Below are positions 1 through 8,149 of a stretch of 64,000 nt of DNA, in pieces. The stretch spans positions 1 to 64,000 of the forward strand of contig CABIXM010000006.1 of NCBI GenBank assembly GCA_902362725.1, read 5' to 3'. Under the pieces are notes generated by a model, which saw only the letters and a list, made by a program, of their open reading frames with translations, was not told where the DNA came from and did no database searches. A program made the position numbers and the translations under genes. This DNA comes from Clostridiaceae bacterium (GTDB lineage Bacteria; Bacillota; Clostridia; Lachnospirales; Lachnospiraceae). How positions within the stretch are numbered: position 1 is the first letter of the stretch; every line of letters begins with the position of its first letter.

Positions 1-14
1 GTGTTTATTATTGA

Positions 15-323
15 TCAAGTACACACTTTTTGAACCCAAAACAAGAAAAACGCTTCTGGAGTGCTGACCAAAAGCGTTTTGTCTACAGTCTGATGTTCCT
101 TGCGGAACTGTTTATTCTGTTCAAACTTCACGCCGTTCTCAGCCACACCGACCGCTATGCAGACCATACCGTACTCGATACCCCTGCCAGTATCAAGACC
201 GCTGACGCGCAGTGTAAATCCGTCTTTTTCTCCATAAGCCACACAGAATTCCTCGTTAAAATGCAGGCCCAAGAACTGAGCAATCTCCGCGTAACGCGCT
301 GTTACCTTCCTGTTTGCTGTCAT
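15..323 (-). CDS. Uncharacterised small protein (102 aa)
   Basis: I do not recognise this protein. It is a soluble, mixed-charge 102-residue sequence beginning MTANRKVTARYAEIAQFLG, with no signal peptide, membrane segment or cysteine cluster. The open frame extends to 401, but I start at the ATG at 323. An AGAGGG ribosome-binding site lies upstream of it, and a consensus promoter (373-401) sits inside the longer frame, so its transcript cannot include the upstream codons. It lies about 180 bases downstream of recJ on the same strand. The opening residues could form a short helix of an HTH kind, but this is too weak to name. The gene is near the left edge, so its partners may lie outside. Confidence 0.6.
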   Translation of the reverse strand: MTANRKVTARYAEIAQFLGLHFNEEFCVAYGEKDGFTLRVSGLDTGRGIEYGMVCIAVGVAENGVKFEQNKQFRKEHQTVDKTLLVSTPEAFFLFWVQKVCT

Positions 324-372
324 AACATTTTCCCTCTTATTGTCTTTCTTTTGTTTTTTGAAGCTAAGGGGT

Positions 373-401
373 ATTATAGGACATCTTCTTTCCGTATACA
401 A
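373..401 (-). promoter_or_regulatory. Sigma-A promoter of the 102-aa ORF
   Basis: On the minus strand, TTGTAT (396-401) and TATAAT (373-378) are separated by exactly 17 bases. The predicted transcription start, near 366, is 40-45 bases before the ATG at 323. The rest of 324-507 is AT-rich and holds no gene I can support. Confidence 0.7.
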
Positions 402-507
402 CCCTTTTTCGTGATTTCTATCTGTTTTTGTGCAATCTTAACAATTTAATCTGTTAATTTTCTATTTTCTTACATTTTATATGTTCACGAACCAGATCCG
501 TCGTTTT

Positions 508-2226
508 TTATCTCCAGCTCTCGATGACTGCCTGTACGGTTCTCCGGCCCTGGAATTCGTTGATTTCCGGGTCGTAGAGCAGGCAGACGGTATCTTTGCT
601 TTCTATGTAGTTCAAATCAGCTTCCACGTCGCCGAAGCTGATGCCCTCCAGTCGGCTGCCCTTGGCATCCTCCAGAACGGTCTTCAACACATTGCGGTTT
701 TTGCCGATGATACGGGCGCTTTTCACCCGGACGTTCGCCGCCGCGAACAGAGGCTTGTCGTTTTCCTTGCCGAAGGGCTCCAGAAGCTCCAGCTCCCGGA
801 TGATCTGCTCGCCTGCGTACTGAATGGGCAGGACCGCGTCGTAGGGCAGCTTCGGAACCAGATCCTCGTCGGTCAGACGGCAGTTTTCATTGAGGCGTTT
901 CCGCAAAATCTCCACGTTTTCGGTGGGAATGGACAGGCCCGCCGCCATGGGGTGGCCGCCGAATTTGGTAAATAATTCCGCCACCTTCGTCATTTCCTCA
1001 AACATATGGTAGCCCGGAATCGAACGGCCTGAGCCCTTCACACCCTCCTCCCCGTCGGTCAGCACAAAGCAGGGACGGAAATACCGCTCCCGGATCCGTC
1101 CTGCGATAATCCCTGCCAGACTTTCGTGACAATCAGGTAGATAGATCACCAGCACCCGATCCTTTCCCAGCTCTGTCTCCTCCACCAGACGGATAGCCTC
1201 TTCTGTTCCCTTCGCCGTCAGATCCTTCCGGCTATCGTTCAGGGCTTTCAGATCGCCCGCTAGCTTTTCTGCTTCTGCGGCGGTTCCGGCGCCCAGAAGC
1301 TCCAGGGCTCGCTTCGCCGTGTCCAGGCGTCCGCTGGCGTTGATACAGGGGCCGATGACAAAGCCGATATGGTAGGCGGTCAGCTTCTTCCCCTCCAGGC
1401 CGTTGACCGCCAACAGAGCCCGGTAACCGGGGTTGTCTGTCTGCTCCAGCTGCCGCAGTCCATATTTTACCAGAATCCGGTTTTCCCCGGTCAGATCCAT
1501 GATGTCGCCGATGGTGGCCACTGCCGCAAACTGGGCCAGTCTCAGAAATTCTTCCCGGGGAACCCCCGCCTCCTGATAGAGTACCTCCACCAGCCGCCAG
1601 GCCACGGCCGCTCCGCAGAGCTTCTTATAGGGATAAGGACAGTCTGCCTGCTTCGGATTCACGATCACGTCCGCCGGAGGCAGAATCGTGGTGCGGGTGC
1701 CGTCCGGCTCCTCCCGGTAGGGGATCTCGTGGTGGTCGGTGACGATAACGGTCATGCCAAGTTCTTTTGCATAGGCGATTTCTTTGGCTGCGGCGATACC
1801 GTTGTCGCAGGTGACAATGGTGTCGATACCTGCCTCCTTCGCCTGTTCTATCAGGTGCTCATTGATGCCGTAGCCGTCCTTCAGTCGGTCGGGAATCACC
1901 GTATCTACCCTTGCGCCGGCTCTTCTTAAGCCTGTCACCAGAATGTGGGTGGCGTTTACGCCGTCGATATCATAATCGCCGATGATACGGATCGGCGCGC
2001 CCTCCCGGATCTTCCGAAGTAGCAGCTCCACGGCCTCCGTCATGCCTTTCATCCGCCGGGCGTCCGCCAGATCGTCCAGAGTACCGTAAAGGTAGGCCCG
2101 GACTTCCGCTTCACTTAAGCCCGCCCGGCTGCGGATCAGACGCATGGCCATGGGACTTACCCCGAATTTCTCCGCCAGCTCCTGATTGCCTTCGATTCTG
2201 GGGGCTTCGATCCACTGTTCCTTCAT
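508..2226 (-). CDS. recJ: Single-stranded-DNA-specific exonuclease RecJ
   Basis: RecJ is a 5'-3' single-strand DNA exonuclease of recombination and mismatch repair. At 572 residues it is close to the short E. coli-type RecJ rather than the longer Bacillus form. Visible DHH-superfamily motifs are GDYDIDG (about residues 83-89, motif I), TCDNG (about 139-143) and the signature VTDHH (about 162-166) that binds the metal pair. A later glycine/histidine-rich block, FGGHPMAAGLS, is the DHHA1 signature. The start at 2226 follows GGGAGA by about 10 bases. It lies 21 bases downstream of the DUF1016 nuclease gene and is probably read from that gene's promoter. Its usual Lachnospiraceae neighbour secDF is on the other side of the nuclease. 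Confidence 0.95.
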   Translation of the reverse strand: MKEQWIEAPRIEGNQELAEKFGVSPMAMRLIRSRAGLSEAEVRAYLYGTLDDLADARRMKGMTEAVELLLRKIREGAPIRIIGDYDIDGVNATHILVTGLRRAGARVDTVIPDRLKDGYGINEHLIEQAKEAGIDTIVTCDNGIAAAKEIAYAKELGMTVIVTDHHEIPYREEPDGTRTTILPPADVIVNPKQADCPYPYKKLCGAAVAWRLVEVLYQEAGVPREEFLRLAQFAAVATIGDIMDLTGENRILVKYGLRQLEQTDNPGYRALLAVNGLEGKKLTAYHIGFVIGPCINASGRLDTAKRALELLGAGTAAEAEKLAGDLKALNDSRKDLTAKGTEEAIRLVEETELGKDRVLVIYLPDCHESLAGIIAGRIRERYFRPCFVLTDGEEGVKGSGRSIPGYHMFEEMTKVAELFTKFGGHPMAAGLSIPTENVEILRKRLNENCRLTDEDLVPKLPYDAVLPIQYAGEQIIRELELLEPFGKENDKPLFAAANVRVKSARIIGKNRNVLKTVLEDAKGSRLEGISFGDVEADLNYIESKDTVCLLYDPEINEFQGRRTVQAVIESWR

Positions 2227-2247
2227 ATATGCACAATCTCCCGTAAC

Positions 2248-3342
2248 TCATATTTCGTATGTATCATCGTCTTCGCTTCCATTCTCATCCGATAATTGTT
2301 CTTCCAACAGTTTTTGCAAAGCTTCCTTACTCGGCAGGACTGTCTCGTATTTGCTTGCAAAAATCTGCGTATTATCCTCCGGCAAAGTCATTTCTACAAC
2401 AGCATTGTTCTTGTCTCTACAAAGTATAATTCCTATCGTTGGATTCTCATCCGGCAGTTTCACTCTCCGGTCATAGTAGTGAACATACATCTGCATCTGG
2501 CCAATATCCTGATGCTTCAATTCGCCGATTTTCAAATCAAACAGAACAAAGCAACGCAACAGACGGTTGTAGAAAACCAAATCCACCATGAAATGCTCTT
2601 CGTCGAACGTAAACCGTACCTGCCTTCCGATGAAGGCAAAGCCGGTGCCAAGCTCCAGCAGGAACTGCTGCAAATGGTCGATGATACGATTCTCCAACTC
2701 GCTCTCGGAATATTCCGGCAGTTCCTTCAGGCCAAGGAACTCCAATACATACGGGTCTTTGACCGCCTCTTCCGCTTTCTCAACCTTCTGTCCTTCCAGC
2801 GCCAAACGGTAAACCTTGTCCTTATCCGTACTAAGGGCAAGGCGCTCATAGAGTGAACTGCCATATTGCCGTTTCAACTCAGCAAGGCTCCAATCATTTT
2901 TTACGGATTCAATTTCATAAAAATGGCGCTCGTCTATGTTGTCTATCCGCATGAGCTTGAGATAATGAGACCAGCTCAGATAAAACTTTCTGCCGGTGCT
3001 GACCGCAGGAAGGTTCTTGAATTGGTCAGACAGTGTCTGACTGATTTGATCCTGCGAATAAACCGTGTAAAACTGCCGCATTTGCTTCAAATTTGTCGTT
3101 GAAAATCCCTTCCCGAATTTCCCGTTAAGATATTGGGACAGTTCCTGCAAAATCTGCTTTCCATAGGCGGCTCTGTTCTGACCGTTCTGTTCTTCTTCCA
3201 CAATCATTCTGCCAATTTCATAGTAAGCATAGACCATAGCGAGATTTACGGCAGTTTTGGCATTCTTTCTGGCCTGTGCCAGAACCTCGGAAACATTTTC
3301 CAGAAAACTTTGGTTAATCGAGGTGATTTCGTTTTTGCTCAT
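2248..3342 (-). CDS. DUF1016 / YhcG-family PD-(D/E)XK nuclease
   Basis: This 364-residue protein has the two-part YhcG layout: an N-terminal DUF1016 helical domain (about 10-180, with the FSTTNLKQMRQFY and LSWSHY blocks) and a C-terminal PD-(D/E)XK nuclease domain. The nuclease residues appear as Asp254 and the DLK motif at 269-271. Family members are often defence-associated or linked to restriction systems, but the cellular role is not settled. I start at 3342, where AAGGAGGGG precedes the ATG; upstream in-frame codons lack such a site. It has its own promoter (3468-3496), no modification or specificity partner, and reads into recJ 21 bases later. It appears to sit between secDF and recJ, which are usually closer together. 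Confidence 0.88.
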   Translation of the reverse strand: MSKNEITSINQSFLENVSEVLAQARKNAKTAVNLAMVYAYYEIGRMIVEEEQNGQNRAAYGKQILQELSQYLNGKFGKGFSTTNLKQMRQFYTVYSQDQISQTLSDQFKNLPAVSTGRKFYLSWSHYLKLMRIDNIDERHFYEIESVKNDWSLAELKRQYGSSLYERLALSTDKDKVYRLALEGQKVEKAEEAVKDPYVLEFLGLKELPEYSESELENRIIDHLQQFLLELGTGFAFIGRQVRFTFDEEHFMVDLVFYNRLLRCFVLFDLKIGELKHQDIGQMQMYVHYYDRRVKLPDENPTIGIILCRDKNNAVVEMTLPEDNTQIFASKYETVLPSKEALQKLLEEQLSDENGSEDDDTYEI

Positions 3343-3467
3343 ACTCTTCCCCTCCTTACAGCACTTATTCATCCGTCCCATTGTCTGAACTATCCGGTAT
3401 AATTTCCAAGATATCATCCTCCGTGCAGTTCATATCAACGCTTGCAATTATAAAAACTCATTATAAA

Positions 3468-3496
3468 ATTATAGCACGCTCGTTTTGTTAAGTAAA
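3468..3496 (-). promoter_or_regulatory. Promoter of the DUF1016-recJ unit
   Basis: TTTACT (3491-3496) and a perfect TATAAT (3468-3473) are 17 bases apart on the minus strand. The leader to the ATG at 3342 would be about 120 bases. Together with the terminator at 3611-3656, this separates nuclease-recJ transcription from scfA-scfB-secDF. Confidence 0.6.
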
Positions 3497-3610
3497 CCAA
3501 TCCTGGTGACTTCTCACAAGTGCCATTGTAGGATTATAATACAATAAGTTACAATACATGGGCAAGTAGGGTGCAGGAAGTTCTTTCGTGACACGAAAGA
3601 AATTGTTCGA

Positions 3611-3656
3611 AAAAAGGGGATGTAAAAAACTCAATTAAGTTTTTTCACATCCCCTT
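3611..3656. terminator. Bidirectional intrinsic terminator after secDF
   Basis: Left arm AAAAAGGGGATGT plus an A6CT block pairs with the matching right arm around a short loop, with one bulge. An A run on one side and a T run on the other let it act on either strand. It begins 30 bases past the secDF stop. A second short inverted repeat, TTCTTTCGTG/CACGAAAGAA, lies just left at about 3580-3600. Confidence 0.8.
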
Positions 3657-3685
3657 TTTCCTCAATATAAAATTCCCGCAAAAGT

Positions 3686-5827
3686 TTAGTTCTTCTTACC
3701 CAGCTTCGTCTTCATCACATACCACAGCGCGCCTGTAATACATACAGAGGAGTACGCGCCGCAGACGATACCTACCATCAGGGGCAGGGCAAACTCACGG
3801 ATAGACGCGACGCCCAGCACATACAGCACTGCAACGGTGATAAAGGTCGTCACAGAGGTATTGACGCTTCGGGACAGGGTCTGGGTGATGCTGCGGTTTA
3901 CCAGCTCCTGCAGATCCGCCTTCCGTCCAGCTACTGCCAGATTCTCACGGATCCGGTCGAAGATGACGATGGTAGCATTGATGGAATAACCTACGATGGT
4001 CAGCATGCAGGCAATGAAGTTGCTGCCCACAGACAGTCTTGCCACTGCATAGAAGGCCAGTACCACCAGCACGTCATGCAGAAGAGCCGCCACCGCGCTG
4101 GTCGCGAACCGGATATCCTTGAACCGGAACCAGATGTACAGCAGCATGAACAGGGCTGCCAGCAGTACAGCGGTGATGGCGTCGGAACGCATCTCGCTGC
4201 TGATTGCCGCACCGATGTTCTCGATAGCGATCTGATTCTCATCTACGTCAAACTTCTCCACCAGAGCCTGGCACAGGGCCTCTCGGGTCTCCAGATCCAG
4301 GGCTCTGGTCTTCACGATGACATCGTTGCTGCCGTCTACCTTCTGGGCCTGAATCTCATTGCTTCCGATAACCTCGCTTACCACCGGCTTCACAGTCTCG
4401 TCGATCTCCTGAATGGACAGGGCCTCATTCATCGGAATGGTAATGCTGGTACCGCCCTGGAACTCCAGGCTGTAATTCAGCGCGCCCTTACCCTTGGATC
4501 CGTTCACGCCCATCACTGCCAGTCCGCCCAGAATCAGCACTGCGGAAATCACAAAGCAGATATTTTTCTTGCTGAGGAAGTTTATGGTCTTACGCTCCTT
4601 CTGAATACCGTAAAGCTTCGCATCCTGAAGACCCAGCGCGTAAAACGCGTTCATAACCAGTCTGGTTATCACCAGGGCCGTAAACATGGAAACCACGATA
4701 CTTAAAGCCAGCGTATGGGCAAAGCCCTTAACCGATCCGGAGCCCTTCAGGCTCAGGATAATCGCCGCAATCAGCGTAGTAATGTTGCCGTCCAGGATAG
4801 CGGACAGCGCTTTCTGGAAGCCCGTCTTAATAGAACCCTTTACCGACTTGCCTGCGCCAATCTCCTCCCGGATACGGGCAAAGATAATAACGTTGGCGTC
4901 CACGGCCATACCGATACCCAGGATAATACCTGCGATACCCGGCAGGGTCAGGGTAATCTCAAAGGCATTTAAAAGTCCCAGTGTCAGACCCACGTAAGAG
5001 GTCAGCGCAATACCGGCAGCCACACCCGGCAGACGGTACATCACAATCATGAAAATTACAACCAGCGCAAAGCCGATGATTCCGGCCAGCAGACTGGTAC
5101 GGATAGCGTCAGCGCCGAGCTGCGCACCTACTACCTTGGACTGGATCTCCTCCAGCTCCACCTTCAGGGAACCGATGCGGATGGTGGAAGCCAGCTGCTC
5201 AGCCGCCTCATAGGACTCCATATTGGTGATGGCTGCATTACCGTTGGTGATAGCATTCTGTACGGTGGGCGCGCTGATGGTCTCGCCGTCGTATACGATG
5301 GCAATGCGGGAACCGATATTAGCCGCAGTCGCCTCCGCAAACTTCTCGGCGCCCTCGTCCGTCAAAGTCAGAGCCACTTCATAATCGACATTGTTCAGAT
5401 TGTCCTTGTAGGTTTTTGCCTCTGCCGTCTTGATATCCGTTCCGGACAGCAGTTCGTTACCGGACATATCCTGGAAGGAAAGAGAGCCAGGCTTTCCAAG
5501 TTCTTCCAGGATCGCGTTGGCGTCGGTCACGCCCGGAATCTCTATGTTGATCCGGTTGTCTCCCTGGGGATAAACCTGCGCCTCGGTGCTGTAGCCCTCC
5601 ACACGCTTCTGCAGCTTGTAGATGGTGTCGTTCATCTCCTCGGCGCTGGGCGTCTCTCCCTTTGCCTGATAGGTAATGCTTACGCCGCCTGCCAGGTCAA
5701 GACCCAGCGGAATGTTCTTTGCGGCTCCTGTTTTGTTCTCGCCCACTCCTACGGCAGCCAGTGCCAGCAGTCCCGCTGTCACTGCCACAGTCAAAATCAG
5801 GCTGATGATTCCTGTATTCTTCTTCAT
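3686..5827 (-). CDS. secDF: Fused protein translocase subunit SecDF
   Basis: SecDF is the proton-driven accessory subunit of the Sec translocon that pulls secreted proteins across the membrane. The 713-residue protein fuses SecD and SecF. The SecD half (about 1-400) has an N-terminal membrane anchor (7-27), the NIPLGLDLAGG segment, a large external P1 domain and the AVDANVIIFARIREE motif. The SecF half (about 415-713) begins with a second anchor and carries the YSINATIVIFDRIREN motif. Twelve membrane spans are expected. It lies 6 bases after scfB, and its AAGGAG site overlaps the scfB stop region, so the two are translationally close. A terminator follows. Confidence 0.96.
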   Translation of the reverse strand: MKKNTGIISLILTVAVTAGLLALAAVGVGENKTGAAKNIPLGLDLAGGVSITYQAKGETPSAEEMNDTIYKLQKRVEGYSTEAQVYPQGDNRINIEIPGVTDANAILEELGKPGSLSFQDMSGNELLSGTDIKTAEAKTYKDNLNNVDYEVALTLTDEGAEKFAEATAANIGSRIAIVYDGETISAPTVQNAITNGNAAITNMESYEAAEQLASTIRIGSLKVELEEIQSKVVGAQLGADAIRTSLLAGIIGFALVVIFMIVMYRLPGVAAGIALTSYVGLTLGLLNAFEITLTLPGIAGIILGIGMAVDANVIIFARIREEIGAGKSVKGSIKTGFQKALSAILDGNITTLIAAIILSLKGSGSVKGFAHTLALSIVVSMFTALVITRLVMNAFYALGLQDAKLYGIQKERKTINFLSKKNICFVISAVLILGGLAVMGVNGSKGKGALNYSLEFQGGTSITIPMNEALSIQEIDETVKPVVSEVIGSNEIQAQKVDGSNDVIVKTRALDLETREALCQALVEKFDVDENQIAIENIGAAISSEMRSDAITAVLLAALFMLLYIWFRFKDIRFATSAVAALLHDVLVVLAFYAVARLSVGSNFIACMLTIVGYSINATIVIFDRIRENLAVAGRKADLQELVNRSITQTLSRSVNTSVTTFITVAVLYVLGVASIREFALPLMVGIVCGAYSSVCITGALWYVMKTKLGKKN

Positions 5828-5833
5828 GATTCT

Positions 5834-7198
5834 TTATTCTCCTTGTCCAGCCGTAGCTGCCTTAATCATAATCGCGCATTCCACACGCTTTCTCTGAAGC
5901 TCGCAGCCAATGTCATAAGCGTCGTTGATACTTCCATGGAAATTGTAGGAGTTGGCCGCGCAGCCGCCGCTGCAGTAGAACTTGGCGAAGCACTTCTGGC
6001 ATTTCTCCTTTGCGTAGACATTACAGCACTTGAATTCATCGCGGAGCTCCTCATTTTTCACGCCGTCCCAGACATTTCCCATGAGGAACTTCTCATTTCC
6101 CACGAACTGATGACAGGGGTACAGATCGCCCCAGGGAGTCACAGCCAGGTACTCGGTTCCGGATCCGCAGCCGGACAGACGCTTGTATACACAGGGGCCT
6201 CCGGTCAGGTCAATCATGAAGTGGAAGAAGTTGAAATCATTTTCCTTGCCGTGACGCTTCACCATCTCAGCCGCCAGCTTATCGTACTGCTGGCAGATAA
6301 AGGGGATATCCTCCTCGCGGATAGCGTAATCCTCCTCCGGCGGCGCTACAACCGGCTCTACGGACACCTGCTTGAAGCCTAAATCTGCCATATGCAGCAC
6401 GTCCTCACAGAAATCCAGGTTGTTGTGGGTAAAGGTACCGCGCACATAGTAATTCGTCTGGTTCCGGCTGTCCGCCAGCTTCTGGAACTTGGGAACAATG
6501 ATATCGTAGCTGCCATGCCCGTTCCGGAAAGGACGCATCTTATCGTTGACTTCCTTTCGTCCGTCGATACTTAAGACTACGTTGCTCATCTCTTTGTTGA
6601 CAAACTCCTGCACCTCGTCATTTAAGAGGATGCCGTTGGTGGTCAGCGTGAAACGGAACTTCTTATCGTGAAGCTTCTCCTGCTCCCGTCCATAGGCCAC
6701 CAGATCCTTTACCACCTGCCAGTTCATCAGCGGCTCGCCTCCGAAGAAGTCCACCTCCAGATTCCGGCGGCTTCCGGAATTGGCAATCAGGAAGTCCAGC
6801 GCCTGCTTTCCTACCTCATAGGTCATCAGCGCTCTGCGTCCGTGGTATTCGCCCTCCTCCGCGAAGCAGTAGCGACAGGCCAGGTTACAGTCATGGGCAA
6901 TATGCAGACACAGGGCCTTCACTACGGTAGAACGCTTCTTGAAATCAATGATCTTGTCCTTGTATGTATCTTCTGTAAAGAGGACACCCTGTTTTTTAAG
7001 ATCCTCCACATCTTCCAGTACTTCGCGGATATCGCTCTCGGGCCAGCGGTCCTTTAACCGAACCACAATCTCCTCCGGCTGACAGGCCTCGTCCACCAGG
7101 CCAATCACCTCATATGCCAGCTCGTCCACCACATGAACCGCGCCGCTATTCACGTCCAGGACGATATAATATCCATTGTTATAATAACGATGTATCAT
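5834..7198 (-). CDS. scfB: SCIFF peptide radical-SAM maturase
   Basis: This 454-residue radical-SAM/SPASM enzyme installs Cys-Thr-type thioether crosslinks in the adjacent six-cysteine SCIFF peptide. The N terminus (about 1-85) is a peptide-recognition RRE-like region. The SAM-binding cluster is CNLACRYC (Cys104, Cys108, Cys111), followed by FFGGEPLMNW. Cysteines between about 330 and 440, including CQKCFAKFYCSGGC, fit SPASM auxiliary 4Fe-4S clusters. The AAGGAG site is perfectly spaced before the ATG. It lies directly downstream of scfA, separated by a hairpin (7230-7255), and upstream of secDF, the arrangement characteristic of this system in Clostridia. An anaerobic sulfatase maturase would look similar, but the precursor next door decides the call. 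Confidence 0.95.
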   Translation of the reverse strand: MIHRYYNNGYYIVLDVNSGAVHVVDELAYEVIGLVDEACQPEEIVVRLKDRWPESDIREVLEDVEDLKKQGVLFTEDTYKDKIIDFKKRSTVVKALCLHIAHDCNLACRYCFAEEGEYHGRRALMTYEVGKQALDFLIANSGSRRNLEVDFFGGEPLMNWQVVKDLVAYGREQEKLHDKKFRFTLTTNGILLNDEVQEFVNKEMSNVVLSIDGRKEVNDKMRPFRNGHGSYDIIVPKFQKLADSRNQTNYYVRGTFTHNNLDFCEDVLHMADLGFKQVSVEPVVAPPEEDYAIREEDIPFICQQYDKLAAEMVKRHGKENDFNFFHFMIDLTGGPCVYKRLSGCGSGTEYLAVTPWGDLYPCHQFVGNEKFLMGNVWDGVKNEELRDEFKCCNVYAKEKCQKCFAKFYCSGGCAANSYNFHGSINDAYDIGCELQRKRVECAIMIKAATAGQGE

Positions 7199-7229
7199 GT
7201 TTTCTCCTTAAATATCTTTGAGCGATCAA

Positions 7230-7255
7230 ATACCCCGCCGTCAGCGGCGGGGTAT
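7230..7255 (-). other. Intercistronic hairpin between scfA and scfB
   Basis: A perfect 11-base-pair GC-rich stem (ATACCCCGCCG and its complement) closes a TCAG loop. On the minus strand it is followed only by ATTTGATC, not a U tract, so full termination is unlikely. It may stabilise the short scfA transcript so that the peptide is made in excess over its maturase. Confidence 0.65.
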
Positions 7256-7277
7256 TCTAAACGCTTTTTTTAATGCC

Positions 7278-7421
7278 TTATTTATGCTGCTCGCATGTCT
7301 GGTTTCCTACGGTGCAGGATGTCTTACATGCTGACTGGCAGGATGTCTGGCACTCTCCGCAGCCACCTTTTTTCACGGTATTCTGCAGAATCTGTGTGTT
7401 CAGTGTCTGAATATGCTTCAT
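7278..7421 (-). CDS. scfA: SCIFF six-cysteine ribosomal peptide precursor
   Basis: This 47-residue precursor is too short for common ORF cut-offs. It begins MKHIQTLNTQILQNTVKK (leader) and ends in a core with six cysteines at residues 21, 24, 28, 32, 36 and 43, including CGECQTSCQSACKTSC. The name SCIFF means six cysteines in forty-five residues, and the match in spacing and in the TLNT leader block is close. The start at 7421 follows AGGAGGG. The maturase scfB is immediately downstream. The family is near-universal in Clostridia, and its mature function is not established. A long leader containing repeats separates the gene from its likely promoter near 7640. Confidence 0.96.
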   Translation of the reverse strand: MKHIQTLNTQILQNTVKKGGCGECQTSCQSACKTSCTVGNQTCEQHK

Positions 7422-7447
7422 CTTGGTTTCCCTCCTGTCTCTCTATC

Positions 7448-7474
7448 GTTACTGCTCACTCCGTTCTCAGTAAC
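7448..7474. repeat. Dispersed 27-bp repeat, copy 1
   Basis: The unit starts GTTACTG and ends CAGTAAC, so its ends are inverted. A second copy at 37665-37691 matches 22 of 27 positions. It sits in the long leader of scfA, next to two further palindromes (7492-7515 and 7535-7556), and another CAGTAAC lies at about 7577-7583. The cluster has the look of a small REP- or MITE-like element. Confidence 0.5.
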
Positions 7475-7491
7475 ACGTTTCGCGATGCACA

Positions 7492-7515
7492 GAAATTACG
7501 CATTTGCGTAATTTC
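7492..7515. repeat. Perfect 11-bp inverted repeat
   Basis: GAAATTACGCA and TGCGTAATTTC flank a 2-base spacer. CGCG-initiated segments ending in GCAC occur on both sides (7481-7490 and 7515-7525) in the same orientation. It could be a regulator site or part of the repeat element that occupies the scfA leader. Confidence 0.55.
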
Positions 7516-7534
7516 GCGCTTGCACAACTCGGGA

Positions 7535-7556
7535 TTTTGGCATATCCATGCCAAAA
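7535..7556. repeat. Perfect 9-bp inverted repeat
   Basis: TTTTGGCAT and ATGCCAAAA are separated by 4 bases. It is the third palindrome within 110 bases upstream of scfA. No gene is visible in 7422-7757 apart from these elements and the scfA promoter candidate. Confidence 0.55.
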
Positions 7557-7636
7557 CACCTCGCGGAACAGCATCTGTGGACAGTAACTTTATTTCTTCC
7601 AGGGCTTATGGATATCATGCCCTGTAGTTACAGAAC

Positions 7637-7645
7637 AGTATAGCA
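7637..7645 (-). promoter_or_regulatory. Candidate extended -10 promoter of scfA
   Basis: On the minus strand TGC precedes TATACT (7637-7642), an extended -10 element; the -35 region is weak. It would give scfA a leader of about 210 bases running through the repeat cluster. Confidence 0.4.
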
Positions 7646-7757
7646 TAAATGCCGTGATTTTAAAAGCTTTTTTTTCTATGCATGGATGAAAATTTCCTCT
7701 CATATACTGAACCAGAAAGGCGGCTCCTGCAGATGCCGCCCGTGGGGAGGTATTCAT

Positions 7758-8132
7758 ATGGATAAAATGAAGCATTACCAGGGCGCGGCCCTACGGCTGT
7801 TGAAGGCCCTGCTGGCCGCCTATATTGTCACCGGGCTGTTGCTGCTTCTGCTGGCTCTGCTGCTCTATAAGCTGCGTCTGTCCGAGGCGGTCATAAATCT
7901 TGGGATCACTGCCATTTACCTTTTGGCCTGCTTTCTGACCGGCTTTCTCCTGGGTAAAATGATGAAAACCCGCAAGTACCTCTGGGGTGCGGCAGGCGGC
8001 CTCCTGTATTTCGCCCTGCTGGCTCTGATCTCCCTGGCCGCCCGCCAGGGCTTCTCCGGAACGCCCTCCAGCCTCCTGACTACACTGCTGCTCTGCATGG
8101 CCGGAGGGTGCTTCGGGGGGATGTTGTCGTGA
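7758..8132 (+). CDS. TIGR04086/DUF3792-type membrane protein
   Basis: This is a 124-residue hydrophobic protein with four predicted membrane helices (about 18-40, 48-68, 76-96 and 104-123), matching the TIGR04086 family of small clostridial membrane proteins. Its function is unknown, but its members usually occur near yajC, scfA and secDF, suggesting a link to protein export. The start at 7758 has GGGGAGG spaced 7-8 bases before it; upstream in-frame codons overlap a GGCGGC/GCCGCC hairpin. Here it is transcribed away from scfA, whereas in relatives I would expect it to be co-directional. Confidence 0.82.
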   Translation: MDKMKHYQGAALRLLKALLAAYIVTGLLLLLLALLLYKLRLSEAVINLGITAIYLLACFLTGFLLGKMMKTRKYLWGAAGGLLYFALLALISLAARQGFSGTPSSLLTTLLLCMAGGCFGGMLS

Positions 8133-8149
8133 GAGATTATATGCCTGCC

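Noticed and set aside
2248..3342. Restriction-modification system
   Set aside because: Only a nuclease-like gene is present; no methylase or specificity subunit lies nearby.
7230..7255. Full transcription terminator after scfA
   Set aside because: The stem is strong, but there is no U tract and no promoter before scfB; readthrough is required for scfB.
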